A model generated the notes under the pieces. It worked only from the letters and a program-made list of their open reading frames with translations, did no database searches and had not been told where the DNA came from. Below are positions 1 through 12,864 of a stretch of 64,000 bases of DNA, in pieces (within the stretch, counting starts at the first letter, position 1; each line of letters starts with the position of its first letter). Made by a program: the position numbers and the translations under genes. The stretch spans positions 30,883,273-30,947,272 of the forward strand of contig OZ037766.1 in NCBI GenBank assembly GCA_964035545.1, in the 5' to 3' direction. Source of the stretch: Bugula neritina. Taxonomy: Eukaryota > Bryozoa > Gymnolaemata > Cheilostomatida > Bugulidae.

Positions 1-355
1 GTCGTCCCTATGGCCGTGTGAGTATTCTGTATAGATTTTTTGTATTAAGGCTGTGAAATAACATAATATTTGTTTAAAGATAATGTATTGCAAACAGTTT
101 ACAGTATTTTCAATTATAACAATACAAATTAAACAGTATGCTACTCTATTTCACTACTATGATAAATTTTCTATTTACATTTAGCAGTTTATTGTAATAA
201 CTATTGCAATGGCATAAATATTTTGTTTATTGTAGAGATGCTGCACATACAGATACAAACGTGTCTGTAGTAACCGTGGATACAAGCTTCATTGCAGAAG
301 AGTAACTGCTGGTTGTCTTCGTTACTGCCGATACCCATTCAAGGGATACTACTAA
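1..355 (+). CDS. Secreted six-cysteine cationic peptide, 3' part of gene (5' cut by window edge)
   Basis: Only the end of the signal/propeptide exon (1-17, ending ...RPYGR before donor GTGAGT at 18) and the mature-peptide exon (236-355, acceptor TTGTAG) are inside the window. The junction is phase 0. The mature part is 39 residues: RCC start, then cysteines in the frame CC-X7-C-X8-C-X6-C-X3-C, ending PFKGYY and TAA. It is rich in Arg/Lys. An AATAAA at 471-476 fits as the poly(A) signal. It is the only member of the left group on the + strand and is convergent with the next copy at 2.2-2.5 kb. The family is not one I can name; the cationic, secreted, disulfide-rich layout suggests a host-defence peptide or venom-like peptide (inference). 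Confidence 0.8.
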
Positions 356-664
356 CAACTGACCTACTGATTTCTGGATTCAAAAACAGATTTACTACGG
401 ACTTTCACAGATTGATTTATATGGAACATTGTTAATTTTTGTTTTCACTTTTCATGTTTTGTTGATCAGAAATAAATTTTAGTTTGCCTCAAAACCAAAT
501 GCGCATATTTTCAAATATCGTTGCACATTAATAACAGTCAAAACAACAAAATAAAAAGTATAAATATTTCATAATAACGCAGATAGTGTAAAATTATGTA
601 TCTGAAGTTTTTGCTTTTATATAGCAAACTTATAATATATAAAGCTAATAACTTTCTCACTGGA

Positions 665-820
665 ACACACACACACGCACACACTCACACACACACACAC
701 GCACACGCACACGCACACATGCACACACTCACACACACACGCACACACTCACACACACACACGCACATGCACACGCACACGCACAAGCACACGCACACGC
801 ACAAACACACACACACACAC
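665..820. repeat. Imperfect (CA)n/(CACG)n microsatellite
   Basis: About 155 bp of CA dinucleotides with scattered G and T interruptions, grading into TA-rich sequence to about 900. Confidence 0.95.
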
Positions 821-1830
821 TGTGCACACATGCATATATATGTTCCCATATACACAAATATAGATATATTACACACATTTATATATATACAGATATCACT
901 AATACGCATGTTTAAAAGGAAAAATACAATAGTAATATAGATTAAAAATATGCCATAAGGTGAAATATTAACACTTACATAGCAATTTTTTAAATCTGCT
1001 AATTATATGTGCCAAATTATTCACAATTCCAATTATTTTCATTTCGATATGCAATAAACAGAACTATTTAATTATTTAAGCTCATATTTGGTCAAGGTCT
1101 TTGAAATCTAAAACCTCCTACAATCTTTTAGGATATGTTTTTAAACTTTTAAAGCAGTTTTTAAAAACTTCAAATTTATACTTGAAAAAATTAAACTAAA
1201 TTTTAGATCTATCTAATTGGTATAAATTTGATTTAATATACCTTTGAGTGTTGGCATATAAGGCTTATATCAGCCTAATTGTACACTAATTATAAATATA
1301 CAAAATCAATTTATTTATAATCATTATAAAAATGTAGAGTTTTTTCAAATCCCAATGTTAGCATTACAAATCAACATATTTTCTCGTTCTCTAAAGACAA
1401 TCAATTTCTCATGATGTAACACTAATACTTTACTACAAATAATAAAGTCATGAAATCTTGTTTTTTTATTCACCTTAAACAATTTTAATGTTAGAATTAG
1501 GCATTATATATGCATTATATTATCCGACTTATTGTAAACTGTCCAACTAATAACGATCCCTTTCATTTAGGCGAAATCGTTAAATTGCTTGTAGAATCAA
1601 CAATAACTATATAATGTAGATGCTAATATGAAACGATATATTGTTATATTTTTTATCATATTTACTTTGTTTTGAATATAACTTTTCTAAATAATTGACT
1701 TCTTGCATCATCGGCTTGTATTGTGCTTGTTAGCTTGAAGCCTACAAATTGATAACAGAAATATTTTATTTTATCTGCACTGTTTTGTTTAATGTAGTCA
1801 ATTTTTCTTGCTTGCATTTATCAGCGTATG

Positions 1831-1875
1831 AATGACAATGGCTAAAAGCCTAATACGTTTTTAGCCATTGCCATT
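1831..1875. repeat. Short hairpin (inverted repeat)
   Basis: Arm 1831-1847 pairs with 1859-1875 with one mismatch, leaving an 11-nt loop. It could be a small mobile-element remnant or a structured RNA; nothing else decides. Confidence 0.6.
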
Positions 1876-2160
1876 ATACTGTCAAAGTTTATTGCTTAAT
1901 TTTCACTGTATAGTTGTTTGCCAATAGAGTTACTGATTTTAACAACCTAAAGAGCCCTATACTCATTAGACGTACCCATAACATTAAACTGCACCTTACA
2001 AACTAATTGTAAAAAATTTGAAGCAAATTTAATTGTTTTATAAATGAAACACAACAAAGCATATAACCATTTACTAACTAAAGCAAAATATTCATCATTC
2101 TTTGAAAATGTTATGAAAAGCTTGTTATCCAGAGTACTAAAGTCAGTTGTAGGTCAGTTG

Positions 2161-2515
2161 TTAGTAGTATCCCTTGAATGGATATGGACAGAGTCTGAGG
2201 CAGCCAGCTATTTCCTTTCTGCAGTCAAACCTGTATCCACGGTTACTGCAGACATGTTTGTAGCTGTATTGGCAGCATGTCTACAGAAATTATGACATGC
2301 ATGTCATATATTATACTAAGCTGCTAAGGAAAATGCACACACACACATTTTATATTTTACTATATTTCTACAAACGTATGTTCAAGCATAATAATATTAT
2401 AAATAATTTTCATACACAAAATACTTACACCACCAGTGTAAGCAAGTCCTGCAGAAGCTGGGGCAAAGTTCATCAGACAAACAACAATGACAGCAACAAG
2501 GAAAATAACCTTCAT
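2161..2515 (-). CDS. Secreted six-cysteine cationic peptide, copy A
   Basis: Two coding exons: 2515-2429 (signal peptide and short spacer, 29 codons) and 2280-2161 (mature peptide, 39 codons plus TAA), joined in phase 0 (donor GTAAGT, acceptor TTCTGTAG). The signal starts MKVIFLVAVIVVCLMNFAPA. The mature part starts TCC and keeps CC-X7-C-X8-C-X6-C-X3-C, ending PFKGYY. Predicted length is 68 residues, with a cleavage site likely after the Ala-rich end of the signal. The transcript probably starts near 2765 from the TATA box at 2790-2796, with a non-coding first exon. A variant signal ATTAAA (minus strand) lies at 2028-2033. Role unknown; probably a secreted defence peptide (inference). Confidence 0.85.
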
Positions 2516-2739
2516 GATGATTTTCTATAATTCATCAATAAAAAGAATGAAATAAATCACTGCAATTTTATTTTAATCTGTTAAAAGGAGAACTAACAAT
2601 AATTTTTCTTGTTCAAATCTTTATATTTTTAAAAGGAAAACTAACTTAATTGACTGCAGGTTAGGTTAATTTGCATAAGTTTACAACATAATAAATAGTT
2701 GTTTCAGAAGTATTTTAGAACCAAAATCCATCAACTCAC

Positions 2740-2796
2740 TTGATTGAGACTTCTTTGCTTGCTCTAATTTCCTTTAATGTTACTGCTCCTTTTATA
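2740..2796 (-). promoter_or_regulatory. TATA box and non-coding exon 1 of copy A
   Basis: On the minus strand GTATAAAAGG lies at about 2788-2797. Roughly 25 bp on begins a short untranslated exon that ends at the donor GTGAGT (2739-2734). The same layout recurs in most other copies. Confidence 0.6.
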
Positions 2797-2799
2797 CCA

Positions 2800-4756
2800 A
2801 CTTTTGATGTGCATCTATTCTGCTACCAAGCCAATCAAATTTCCATTTTTGTAATCTTTACTTCCTTGAATGTGATTTGATAGCAGATCAATTTCCAATA
2901 ATACTTATTTTAAAGCAGTTTGAAGAAAATATTTGCCTATTTATATTAATTTTTAAAAGCTCATTATGCAGAAACAAACGACTTATTGTCTTCAATTGCT
3001 TTCAAATTTTTAAAAGAACCTGGATCGCGCCATGCCTTGTCACATACGACCTGTTCTTTGTTATATAGCAGAAGAAAGACGACTTTTCACTATTTGTAAA
3101 TGGCATCATATTTCTCACAAATGACTAATTCAGGCCATAAGCATTCAGTTTGTTAATTCATCAATATAGGTAAAATTAGTCCTGTAGATATCTATACTTG
3201 CAGCTGTAAATATTGAGGTCTTTTGATGAATATATAGGAGCGCAATAGGTTTAGGCTTGTGAACATTGTTAAATGTAAGCTACCAATAAATGAATGATCT
3301 AGTACCTGAAACTATAATCTGTCCATCCTATTCTTTTGAAGTAAATTGAAGTAAAATAACTTTTTAACAAAAATTTCAAAATATAATTTGAATGTTATAT
3401 TCGTTCATACTACATGTTTTATAAATAATAAGAATAAAAGTAGCATTTGTTCCTATAATATATTATAGGGTTATGTAATTTACTTTTTGCAGCTATCATT
3501 AGTTCTAAATGCCTTAACTTTTTATAATTATTTTTATTAATTTATTTGGCAGTATATGAAAAATAATTAGAGGTACTTGATTTACTAAAATCAACATAAT
3601 ATTCCATTTAAATTATGTACTTTTGACACTAATATTAGCAATGTGTTAACAATAGCTTTAAGTTTTTAATGCTAGCTTCAGCTAGGTACAATCTACAGGG
3701 TACTGATTGAAGGTTTAGTTAAACCATTCCAATCTTGGCTATGTTAAAAGTAATACACGCAGTGGAGAAAAAACAAGGTGTAGCCATGTTATTTTCCTGG
3801 TTTATTCATTTTACTTTAGTATTTCAGTTTAAATTTTTAGCTGAGTCATCGACATTCACTACTTATTACATCATGACTGGCTGACTATAGCTGGAGTTGT
3901 GCTCCTTTGCCATGCTAGTACAAATATTCACACAGATTACCTTAACTTATATAAACTTATTTAACATTGACTACATTATCTAAGATTTCATATTTTATAT
4001 TAAAACTTTAGCAATTATTTTTTTAGATATTTCAAATAAAAAACGCTTGAGCTGCGTACAACTAAAGATTCAGCAATAAAACCAAAACTTCTCCACTACT
4101 TGGGTTTATTACAACCTGCTCAGGAAAAGGGTCTTGACTAAACCACCATTTTGCATTGGAAAAATGTTGGCATCTTGAAAATTCTAGTATATACCATTTG
4201 TATCTTATAAGAATTTTCTTACGCTACACATAATTGGAAAATACTGTGAAACCTACTGTAATGTTTCTAAATTGGCAATTTTTTTAAAATCTGAGTTGCT
4301 TATAACCAGAATGTAGTTTGAATTTAACTCGAAGAAAGATGGTGGAGTTCAATAAAAAATGAAGCAATTATATGGCAGAAAAATACAGAGATTGCTTTTA
4401 ATTCTCCTAGCTAATGTTGTCCCAAAATCTATCTCCCTATAATGCACATTGTTGCTCAGTGCACTGGCTTTCGAATACTCTGGGTGCTATTTACTCCATC
4501 AATGTTTGAAATACCTTTACATATTGACGCTTATATGTTGACAAATTTTATCTAGCATGAATAAGTCATGAATGCTGCAACAATTGTTTTTAAATTATCA
4601 TGAATATCATGTTTTGCTTGTCCACCATGCAAAAGAACTTGAATATGCCTTAACTTCATAAACAATTATGGTATGCAGGCTCATACTTGAAACAGTTTAC
4701 TATGACAACTGCATGTCTTAAGTAAAGATACAGTGAAGTGTTAGAGCAAAATGCAA
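2800..4756. other. Intergenic spacer
   Basis: AT-rich sequence between copies A and B. No convincing exon, repeat array or RNA gene seen. Confidence 0.5.
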
Positions 4757-4870
4757 TTTATTTAGAATGAAATTATGGCAAAGCAAACTAAAACAGAGTT
4801 GTATGAATTATGTTATGGAAATTTGTATCAAAGCAGTTCTTGAATCCAGAAATCATTTGCAGGTTGTTTG

Positions 4871-5348
4871 TTAGTAGTATCCTTTGAATGGGTAGCCGCA
4901 GTAAGAAAGACAGCCAACGTTTACTTTGTTACATTCTTGTTTGTATCCAACCGTCTTGCAGATCGTTTTGTAATGATATGAACAACATCTCTGCAATTGC
5001 AGAAAATTGATATACTATATATTATGTTATTTTGTTGTAGTAATTCTCTATATAAACAGCAGAAAATCACATTAAACTTGTTGGTAATAAATCAGATGAT
5101 ATATAAGCTGACAATAAACTATAATATATTATAGCATTATATATGCCAAAGCTATACCGTGTAAGTTGTAACATTTTAGGTTTCAAACATAATTTCTTAA
5201 GGGTATACATGTTTATTTGAATGCTATTTCATAAAAAATATTCTTTTTACAGAATACTTACTCGACCAGGATAATAAGCTCCTCCCTTCACTGGGGCAAA
5301 GGTCATCAGACAAACAGCAATGACAGCAACAAGGAAAAGAACCTTCAT
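4871..5348 (-). CDS. Secreted six-cysteine cationic peptide, copy B
   Basis: Exons 5348-5262 (29 codons) and 4990-4871 (39 codons plus TAA), phase 0, donor GTAAGT, acceptor TTGCAG. The signal peptide begins MKVLFLVAVIAVCLMTFAP and is followed by a short VKGGAYYPGR spacer. The mature part starts RCCSYHYK, keeps CC-X7-C-X8-C-X6-C-X3-C and ends PFKGYY. Total 68 residues. AATAAA on the minus strand at 4762-4757 is a good poly(A) signal. It is the typical, intact form of the left group. Function inferred only from secretion signal, charge and disulfide frame. Confidence 0.87.
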
Positions 5349-5525
5349 GGTGATATTCTGCAAGTCAAAAATAGTAAACAGTTATGATAGAATGTTGGAC
5401 ACTTTTTTTAACATGCTGCATCAAAAGATGAAAAAAATACTAATTTGAAGCGGAACAAAACTTCTAATGTTTCTCACTGTTTTAAGTTTGTTACATGATA
5501 AAATATTAATACATGCAAAATGTTT

Positions 5526-5603
5526 ACTAACCTGTGGTTGATTTTCTTGCTTGAATATATAAGCTCAGTTGTGATTTCCTTGCAAAATGCTGCAACTTTT
5601 ATA
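5526..5603 (-). promoter_or_regulatory. TATA box and non-coding exon 1 of copy B
   Basis: GATATAAAAGT on the minus strand (TATAAAA at 5603-5597). The untranslated exon runs from roughly 5570 to 5532 and ends at donor GTTAGT (5531-5526). Confidence 0.6.
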
Positions 5604-7106
<1,503 letters not shown>

Positions 7107-7254
7107 TTTATTTTAGATTAAATTAACAGAAAAAAGTACATTCAGTAATTGAAGGGAAAGGATTAAAGTTTTGAATTGTCATAGGTCATACATATCCTGT
7201 GAAAGGTGCATGCTTATAGTAAAGCCGTTTTCACATATAGAAATCAATTGCAAG

Positions 7255-7805
7255 TCAATTGCTTGTATCACCTATTGCATAAGCGGTAACGGTAACTTTG
7301 ATAGTATAGTTGTTCTCTGATAAGCAGTAACGGTGACACACAATTCTCCATTTGCTGCAAACCCGCTGTTTACCATGACCTCTGCAGACATGTTTATATC
7401 TATGTTGGCAACATCTCTATGAATAACATAAAAACATATTTCATCACAATTTATATGGTGAAGCTGAAATATATACGTAGTATAGAAACTAAAAATATTT
7501 ATTACTTTGAAACTAGTTATATATGACATACTATATATTATGTTATATTCTATTTAACATGTTTTTCATCAATTAAACTACAACAGGTTTGTGAAGGTAG
7601 GTTTAGCTATTCACTGTAGTACGCATTATAAAAGTAACTTGAAGAGTTGAAATTTCTTAAACAAATTACTAGCATTTCTATGTACGTAATACAGAGATAA
7701 ATTTTGTAAAGCACTCACCCGTCCAAGATAGTTAGTTCCCTCAGCAGCTGGGGCAAAGGTCATCAGACAAACAGCAATGGCAGCAACAAGAAAAAAGACA
7801 TTCAT
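7255..7805 (-). CDS. Six-cysteine secreted peptide, copy C, with extended C-terminus
   Basis: Exons 7805-7719 (29 codons; signal begins MNVFFLVAAIAVCLMTFAP, so Lys2 is Asn) and 7416-7255 (53 codons plus TGA), phase 0, donor GTGAGT, acceptor TTCATAG. The six cysteines keep the family frame CC-X7-C-X8-C-X6-C-X3-C, but the usual PFKGYY end is replaced by a 22-residue Thr/Val-rich tail. The tail arises where an 18-bp stretch (7320-7337) is repeated 41 bp away (7279-7296), so the second copy is read in another frame. Minus-strand AATAAA lies at 7112-7107. It may still fold and be secreted; 82 residues in total. Confidence 0.75.
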
Positions 7806-8018
7806 TATGGTTTCTTGAAATCTAAAATCAAAAAATACGTAGGTATCTGCATGCTCTTTATACTTTTTCATTCCGTTATAATAGACACAAAGCGTCAAAA
7901 TGACTTTTTTCTATTTTTTGCTTCTATCATTTTCTTTGATTGCAAATTTTGAACAAAGATATATCATATGAATAAACATTTCACGAGTATTTTAAGATGC
8001 ATGCTAGCTGTAAGTATA

Positions 8019-8065
8019 ACTCACCTGGTTAGTACTTTCTTGCTGGAATATATGCTTAGTTGTGA
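8019..8065 (-). promoter_or_regulatory. Non-coding exon 1 of copy C; TATA box not conserved
   Basis: The exon 1 sequence and donor GTGAGT (8024-8019) match the sister copies, but the expected upstream TATAAAA is not recognisable around 8085-8105. Together with the altered C-terminus this suggests relaxed constraint. Confidence 0.4.
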
Positions 8066-8841
8066 TTAATTTTGTGCACCCGTCTGCATATCCACTGAGG
8101 TATAATGACTTATTTTGTAGTTTTATTTTCCTAACGGTGATTTGATGACGGATCAACTTAGAGTGATATACCTATCTTTATAGACATGATTCTTATGTAC
8201 AATAGGATTCTGCACTTATATTATTATGTTTCAATAATTCTACATAAGCAAGTGACCTAATAAAATGTTCTGTAAGAAGGTTTAAATGTGAAGCCTTGAT
8301 ATTAAGTAAAGAGGAGATAATAATGGTCACAAATGTGTTAGTTTCTGATGTGGATGTTAGTTGAATATCTATCTGTCAATTGTTGCAGGAATTTTTGTTT
8401 ATAGATATATAGTTTAGAATTCCATATGTTAAACGAAGATTTTATTGAAATTATCTGCTGTATATATGCACCATAAGCAGTTATCTTAAAATATATGTGA
8501 GCTGTACATGAAAGTTTGATTCTACACACATATATGATATTTCAACAAATGGCAATATAATAACTAACTATCAACAGCTGGTAGCTTGGTATTCTATCCA
8601 GTTGAGCAGAAATAAATCACTCATTAAAATCATATTGACATGTGCTTATACTGTCTTATATCAACTTGCAAGTTATATACACAATGATTTTGTTTATAAG
8701 TCATTGTTTAATAATTTATCTTATGATTTATCAATTACAAACTAATTACACTTGGACTACTTGAGTTATTATTTTACCTTTACACAACTATTTATTTTTA
8801 TAGAATTATGTTTATTGGTATTTTTTACTGAAATGCAGTAG

Positions 8842-8843
<2 letters not shown>

Positions 8844-8933
<90 letters not shown>
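8844..8933. repeat. (TA)n microsatellite
   Basis: About 45 TA repeats, followed by a doubled AAGCTTTAT motif. The 8.1-9.1 kb spacer around it shows no exon. Confidence 0.97.
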
Positions 8934-8935
<2 letters not shown>

Positions 8936-9237
8936 CTTTATAAGCTTTATTCGTACCTACTGCAATATTGTTTTCAAAGTTATCATAATTTCTATTTTGT
9001 TATATATAATCATTTTTATAATACTTTTTGAATAAATTTTGCATTGAGAGTATATATGCTGGGATTACATTTTCTATTCTATAACTAGTTAAAATTTTAT
9101 ATAATAATGCAGATTCAAAATTTATTGCAGATGAATTAAAAAATCAAAGAAATTATAATTAACAACTAAACCAAAAGTGAACTCTTGTTTTTGTATAAAG
9201 AATAAAGCAAAATTTGACATCATAATAATTTTAAAAT

Positions 9238-9745
9238 TTAGTATGAATTGGTTGCAGGTAAGTTGCTAGTGGTATCCTTGATATTCCTATTACTGCAATC
9301 GCGTCTGTATCCGCTAGTACTGCATTTTGGTTTGTACATATATTGGCAGCAGCTCTATAAACAAGATTGATAATAATGTTAAAAGTCACGTTTTATAAGC
9401 TTATGATATCATAATACTGGAAAATATGGTATTATAAACTGTAGACTTGATGCATTCAATCAACATAAATCAAAAATACTACGCTATACTATAGTTACAC
9501 AAAGAGTCAAATATATCATCTTCAATCCCACACGGCTTTTTTTAAATTCCAAATGAAGTGTGGTGTTGCACCATAAATCAATAACCCAAAATTTTATTTC
9601 AATTGGGATTCCTAACTTGGGAAAAATGTGAGCTACTCACACGGCGGCGACTAACACGACGAGGAATATAGTTAGCTGCCTCAGCATCTGGGGCAAAAGT
9701 CATCAGACAAACAGCAATGACAGCAGCAAGAAAAAGAACCTTCAT
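9238..9745 (-). CDS. Six-cysteine family copy D, degraded: only four cysteines left
   Basis: Exons 9745-9641 (35 codons; signal begins MKVLFLAAVIAVCLMTFAP; the spacer is longer and very basic, ending RRVSRRR) and 9354-9238 (38 codons plus TAA), phase 0, donor GTGAGT. The mature part starts SCCQYMYK and keeps the first four cysteines (CC-X7-C-X8-C). Next to copies A and B a deletion of roughly 25-35 bp has removed the last two cysteines, and the remaining tail is read out of frame to a later TAA. The old stop position reads TAG in the ancestral frame. TATA box and splice sites look intact, so it may be transcribed. Recently damaged gene, or a four-cysteine derivative. Confidence 0.7.
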
Positions 9746-9951
9746 GATGATCGTTGAAACCTAAGAGGAAAAGCTAAAATGCTAAACATTGTACTTTTCT
9801 AAACTTGCTATATATGCCAAATAATTGCAATTACTTTTTTATTTAAAATTATTATAGTTTCTTTTAAAAATCTCTAATGTAGACTATCACAAAAAAATCC
9901 CATCTTATAAAATCAGTGAGATGCATGTTATAGATACTATACTAAATTATA

Positions 9952-10025
9952 ACTCACTTGGTTGACTTTGTCACTTGAATATAAGCTCAGTTGTGAATAA
10001 CTTTGAATTTCCTGCTACTTTTATA
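9952..10025 (-). promoter_or_regulatory. TATA box and non-coding exon 1 of copy D
   Basis: AGTATAAAAGT on the minus strand (10025-10019). Exon 1 from about 9992 to 9958, donor GTGAGT at 9957-9952. Confidence 0.6.
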
Positions 10026-10980
10026 CTAAACTTAATTGTGCATGATGGTATTTTAGCTTTTTACTTAGAATATGAGCAAAATAGGCTGACTTAGTTTACA
10101 TATTTTTTCCAACAGTGATTTAATATCTGATCAACATAAGAAAAGCACCTGCATGCTTTTAAAGACGAACTATAATAGTTCTATACAATATATAATTAAA
10201 TGCTTCTTATCCTGTTCAGTCAATTATAGTAAATATATAATATCATGAGAACTTATAAAGGGTTTAGGATTTTGACTGCATACTAAGTATATCAGGAGTG
10301 TAAGCTATAGATTCATTGACACTCACAGCTGCTTCCACAGTTTAATAATAATATGCCTAAAAATAACAACGATTTTCTTCTTCTGCACTAGCTGTGACTT
10401 ATATTAGATTGCAACGTAGCCTAATATGTATATAAGCAATATCACTAACAATATTTTCAGGGTTTAAAAATCATTTATTTATGTATATATATGTTAAATA
10501 TTTTAAACTAAAATAAAGAATGAAGATTATCTTTAAAGTGAACACAAATACAAAACTTTTGATCGTTTATGCAGTATTTGCTTTTTCAACAGATTTATGA
10601 TCATGCAGTGACCTCTCAATTCTCAGTTCCCTATTTATATAGTAAGTTTACTCAAAATCTTTCTCGGCCTTTTGCTACCGTAAGCTGATCATGTTTTTCT
10701 CTCTTGTTTGACTCGCTTTATCATTTGATAAATTATGTAAATTTAAGGCTTTAGCAATGTTTGTATAAAAAAGACAATGCAGTTAAATATTTAATAAAAG
10801 CATGGTTTAGCCTTTGACATGATGATCAACAGCTTCATGCATAAGAATTTCTTAAATTTTCATTTTAACTTTTGCACTGCGGTTTATTTCATTTGTGTCT
10901 CATTAATTGGTTAAATCATAAAATTTAATTATTTGCAATAATTGGTACAAGTTTTCAAAATAAAATGCAGATTGGTTAAA
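10026..10980. other. Intergenic spacer
   Basis: No exon seen. A short stretch near 10660-10682 resembles the 5' end of U2 snRNA for about 20 nt only; the rest does not match. Confidence 0.45.
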
Positions 10981-11139
10981 TTTATTTAAATCAAGACAAA
11001 AATGTTACAAAACGTCGGAGAAAGTTAATCAAAGAACTTTTTCATGTAGAAATTAGATAAAAAAGACTCATTTTTCAATTGGACATGAATTTTAGGGTAA
11101 CAGGAATCAAAGATCAGTTGCAAGGGAGCTGTTGGTAGT

Positions 11140-11658
11140 TTATCCTTTGTATGCGCAGTAACGGAGACAGCCAATTTTTACTTTGTTGCACACAAGCTTG
11201 TAATGTATGGTTCTACAGTATCGTCTGTACTTGTATACACAACACCTCTATATAATAAACAACCAAAACTGTAATTATAGGATATAATATATTAACAAAC
11301 AGCATACTGTTGTTGTAGAAAGTATATATAAACATGCAACAAATAGTTTACTAATGATATTTTGTTATAGAAAATGAACATTAACAGATCACTCAACTGC
11401 AATACCAAGCATAGTTGAATGCACAGTTTTATAATATTATATTGCCCAAGCTAAGTATTACATTTAGAATTTCTTCATATGCCATGATGTATTATGTTTT
11501 CTTTTACCTCAATATATGTATATATGCCTAATTTATTTAAAAAAAATACTTATAGAATTGTTAGTACTCACACGGACAGGATAGTAAATTGCCTCAGTAG
11601 CTGGGGCAAAGGTCATCAGACAAACAGCAATGGCAGCAACAAGGAAAAGGACCTTCAT
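11140..11658 (-). CDS. Secreted six-cysteine cationic peptide, copy E
   Basis: Exons 11658-11572 (29 codons; signal begins MKVLFLVAAIAVCLMTFAP; spacer TEAIYYPVR) and 11247-11140 (35 codons plus TAA), phase 0, donor GTGAGT, acceptor ATATAG. The mature part starts RCCVYKYR, keeps CC-X7-C-X8-C-X6-C-X3-C, and ends AYKG, four residues shorter than copies A and B. Total 64 residues. AATAAA (minus strand) at 10986-10981. Its exon 3 and 3' UTR are the closest match in the window to the dead + strand copy at 19 kb. Probable secreted defence peptide (inference). Confidence 0.86.
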
Positions 11659-11865
11659 GATGTTTTTCTACAATATAGGAATACAACGCAGTTCGTGAAT
11701 ACATAACATATTTATAAACTAATTTAATATATATAGAGTTTAAAATTATGCTAAATCCCTAAGAAAAATTCACTTCTGCAACAAGAAATAGGTGTTTATT
11801 ATTATTTTTTACCATGACATATATTTTATTTAGATTATATAACATTAAATAAATATCAAACTGTA

Positions 11866-11939
11866 ACTTACTTGGCTGACTCTGTTGCTTCAAAACAAAC
11901 TGAGATGTGACTTTGCTTGCAACTTTCTCCTCATTTATA
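11866..11939 (-). promoter_or_regulatory. TATA-like box and non-coding exon 1 of copy E
   Basis: AGTATAAATG on the minus strand (11939-11933). Exon 1 from about 11905 to 11872, donor GTAAGT at 11871-11866. Confidence 0.55.
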
Positions 11940-12651
11940 CTAAAAATATGTGTTTCGCAATATCAGCGATTCAGTAAAATAAAAAGCATTTTTTGCTGCT
12001 CAACTGCTTTCCATTTCCTGCTTTTGTTTTAAAGTTACTGATTTATTCAAAATCAGTAACCTGGAGTTTCCTTGACAATAGCGCAATTATAGACTCAAAA
12101 TCCTGATACAGTTGTTTTACATTTAGACAGGAAACAGCCACCAATTCTGGACACTATTATTTTTTTCTTTGACTGATTTTTTGCTTAATTTTATGAGTTT
12201 CCTTATTATATGAAAATCATGATTATTTCAATTCGCATCACTACATGTACACCTTGCTCCGGAAAAACAGGAAATTTTCGATAAATATATATATAATATA
12301 CATTATTGCACAATAAATTTGTTTTCATGAGATGCATTTTTCTAAGACTGAGTTAAGTTATAAGTTAAGTTAGTTATAACTATATTAGTGTAACCAAATC
12401 ACTATAAAAGCAATTCTTTGTATCTATTTGAGTTAAAAAGATCTCATATGTTTTAGTTTTATCAACAAAGTGGTAATTGCATGCAAATAGAGCTTTTTAA
12501 TTTATTTAAACTTCTTGCAAATGAAATTTACTCTAAAATGCATGGCATAGGTTGCCCCTATGTAGCATATATATAGGCTATATATATTCTATATATGATA
12601 TACACATATACAGAATAGTTTTTATGATAACTATAAAACAATCAAAACCAG

Positions 12652-12864
12652 TGTTATAGTGGCACGCTGAGAGTTTAGCTAATGACAATAGCCTATCAGA
12701 TATGTGAGCTATCGTGTTACTAAGAGTTGCCCTACCAGTCACCGTATAGCTGAGATAGCTACAAGCTAAGGCAGATAAAACCCAGACGAACGGAGCGAAC
12801 GCGCACTTTCATCTAGCAGCTTTAACACAGGTAAGACCTACTATTACGTTCTGGTAATCTAACA
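12652..12864 (+). mobile_element. Solo LTR (same family as the 15-18.7 kb element)
   Basis: 213 bp beginning TGTTATAG and ending AATCTAACA, bounded by the 5-bp target duplication ACCAG (12647-12651 and 12865-12869). About 14 differences from the LTRs of the full element, so it is an older, separate insertion reduced to one LTR by recombination. Confidence 0.92.

Larger units (their letters stand above)
477..2027. other. Intergenic spacer
   Basis: AT-rich spacer between two convergent peptide genes. It holds a CA/CG-rich microsatellite (665-820) and a 17-bp-stem hairpin (1831-1875). I see no coding exon in it; apparent reading frames through the CA repeat are low-complexity His/Thr or Cys/Val tracts. 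Confidence 0.6.

Noticed and set aside
596-940. Long reading frames through CA, TA and CG-type repeats here and at 6.5, 19.2, 21.2, 24.2, 41.0 and 55.7 kb
   Set aside because: They translate microsatellites into low-complexity His/Thr, Tyr/Ile or Cys/Val runs; no coding signal.
2044-2295. Plus-strand reading frame over the copy A mature exon
   Set aside because: It is the antisense of a better supported exon with family cysteines and splice sites on the minus strand.
10660-10690. U2 snRNA-like start (CTTTCTCGGCCTTTTG)
   Set aside because: Similarity stops after about 20 nt; no branch-recognition or Sm-site region follows. At most a tiny retro-fragment.
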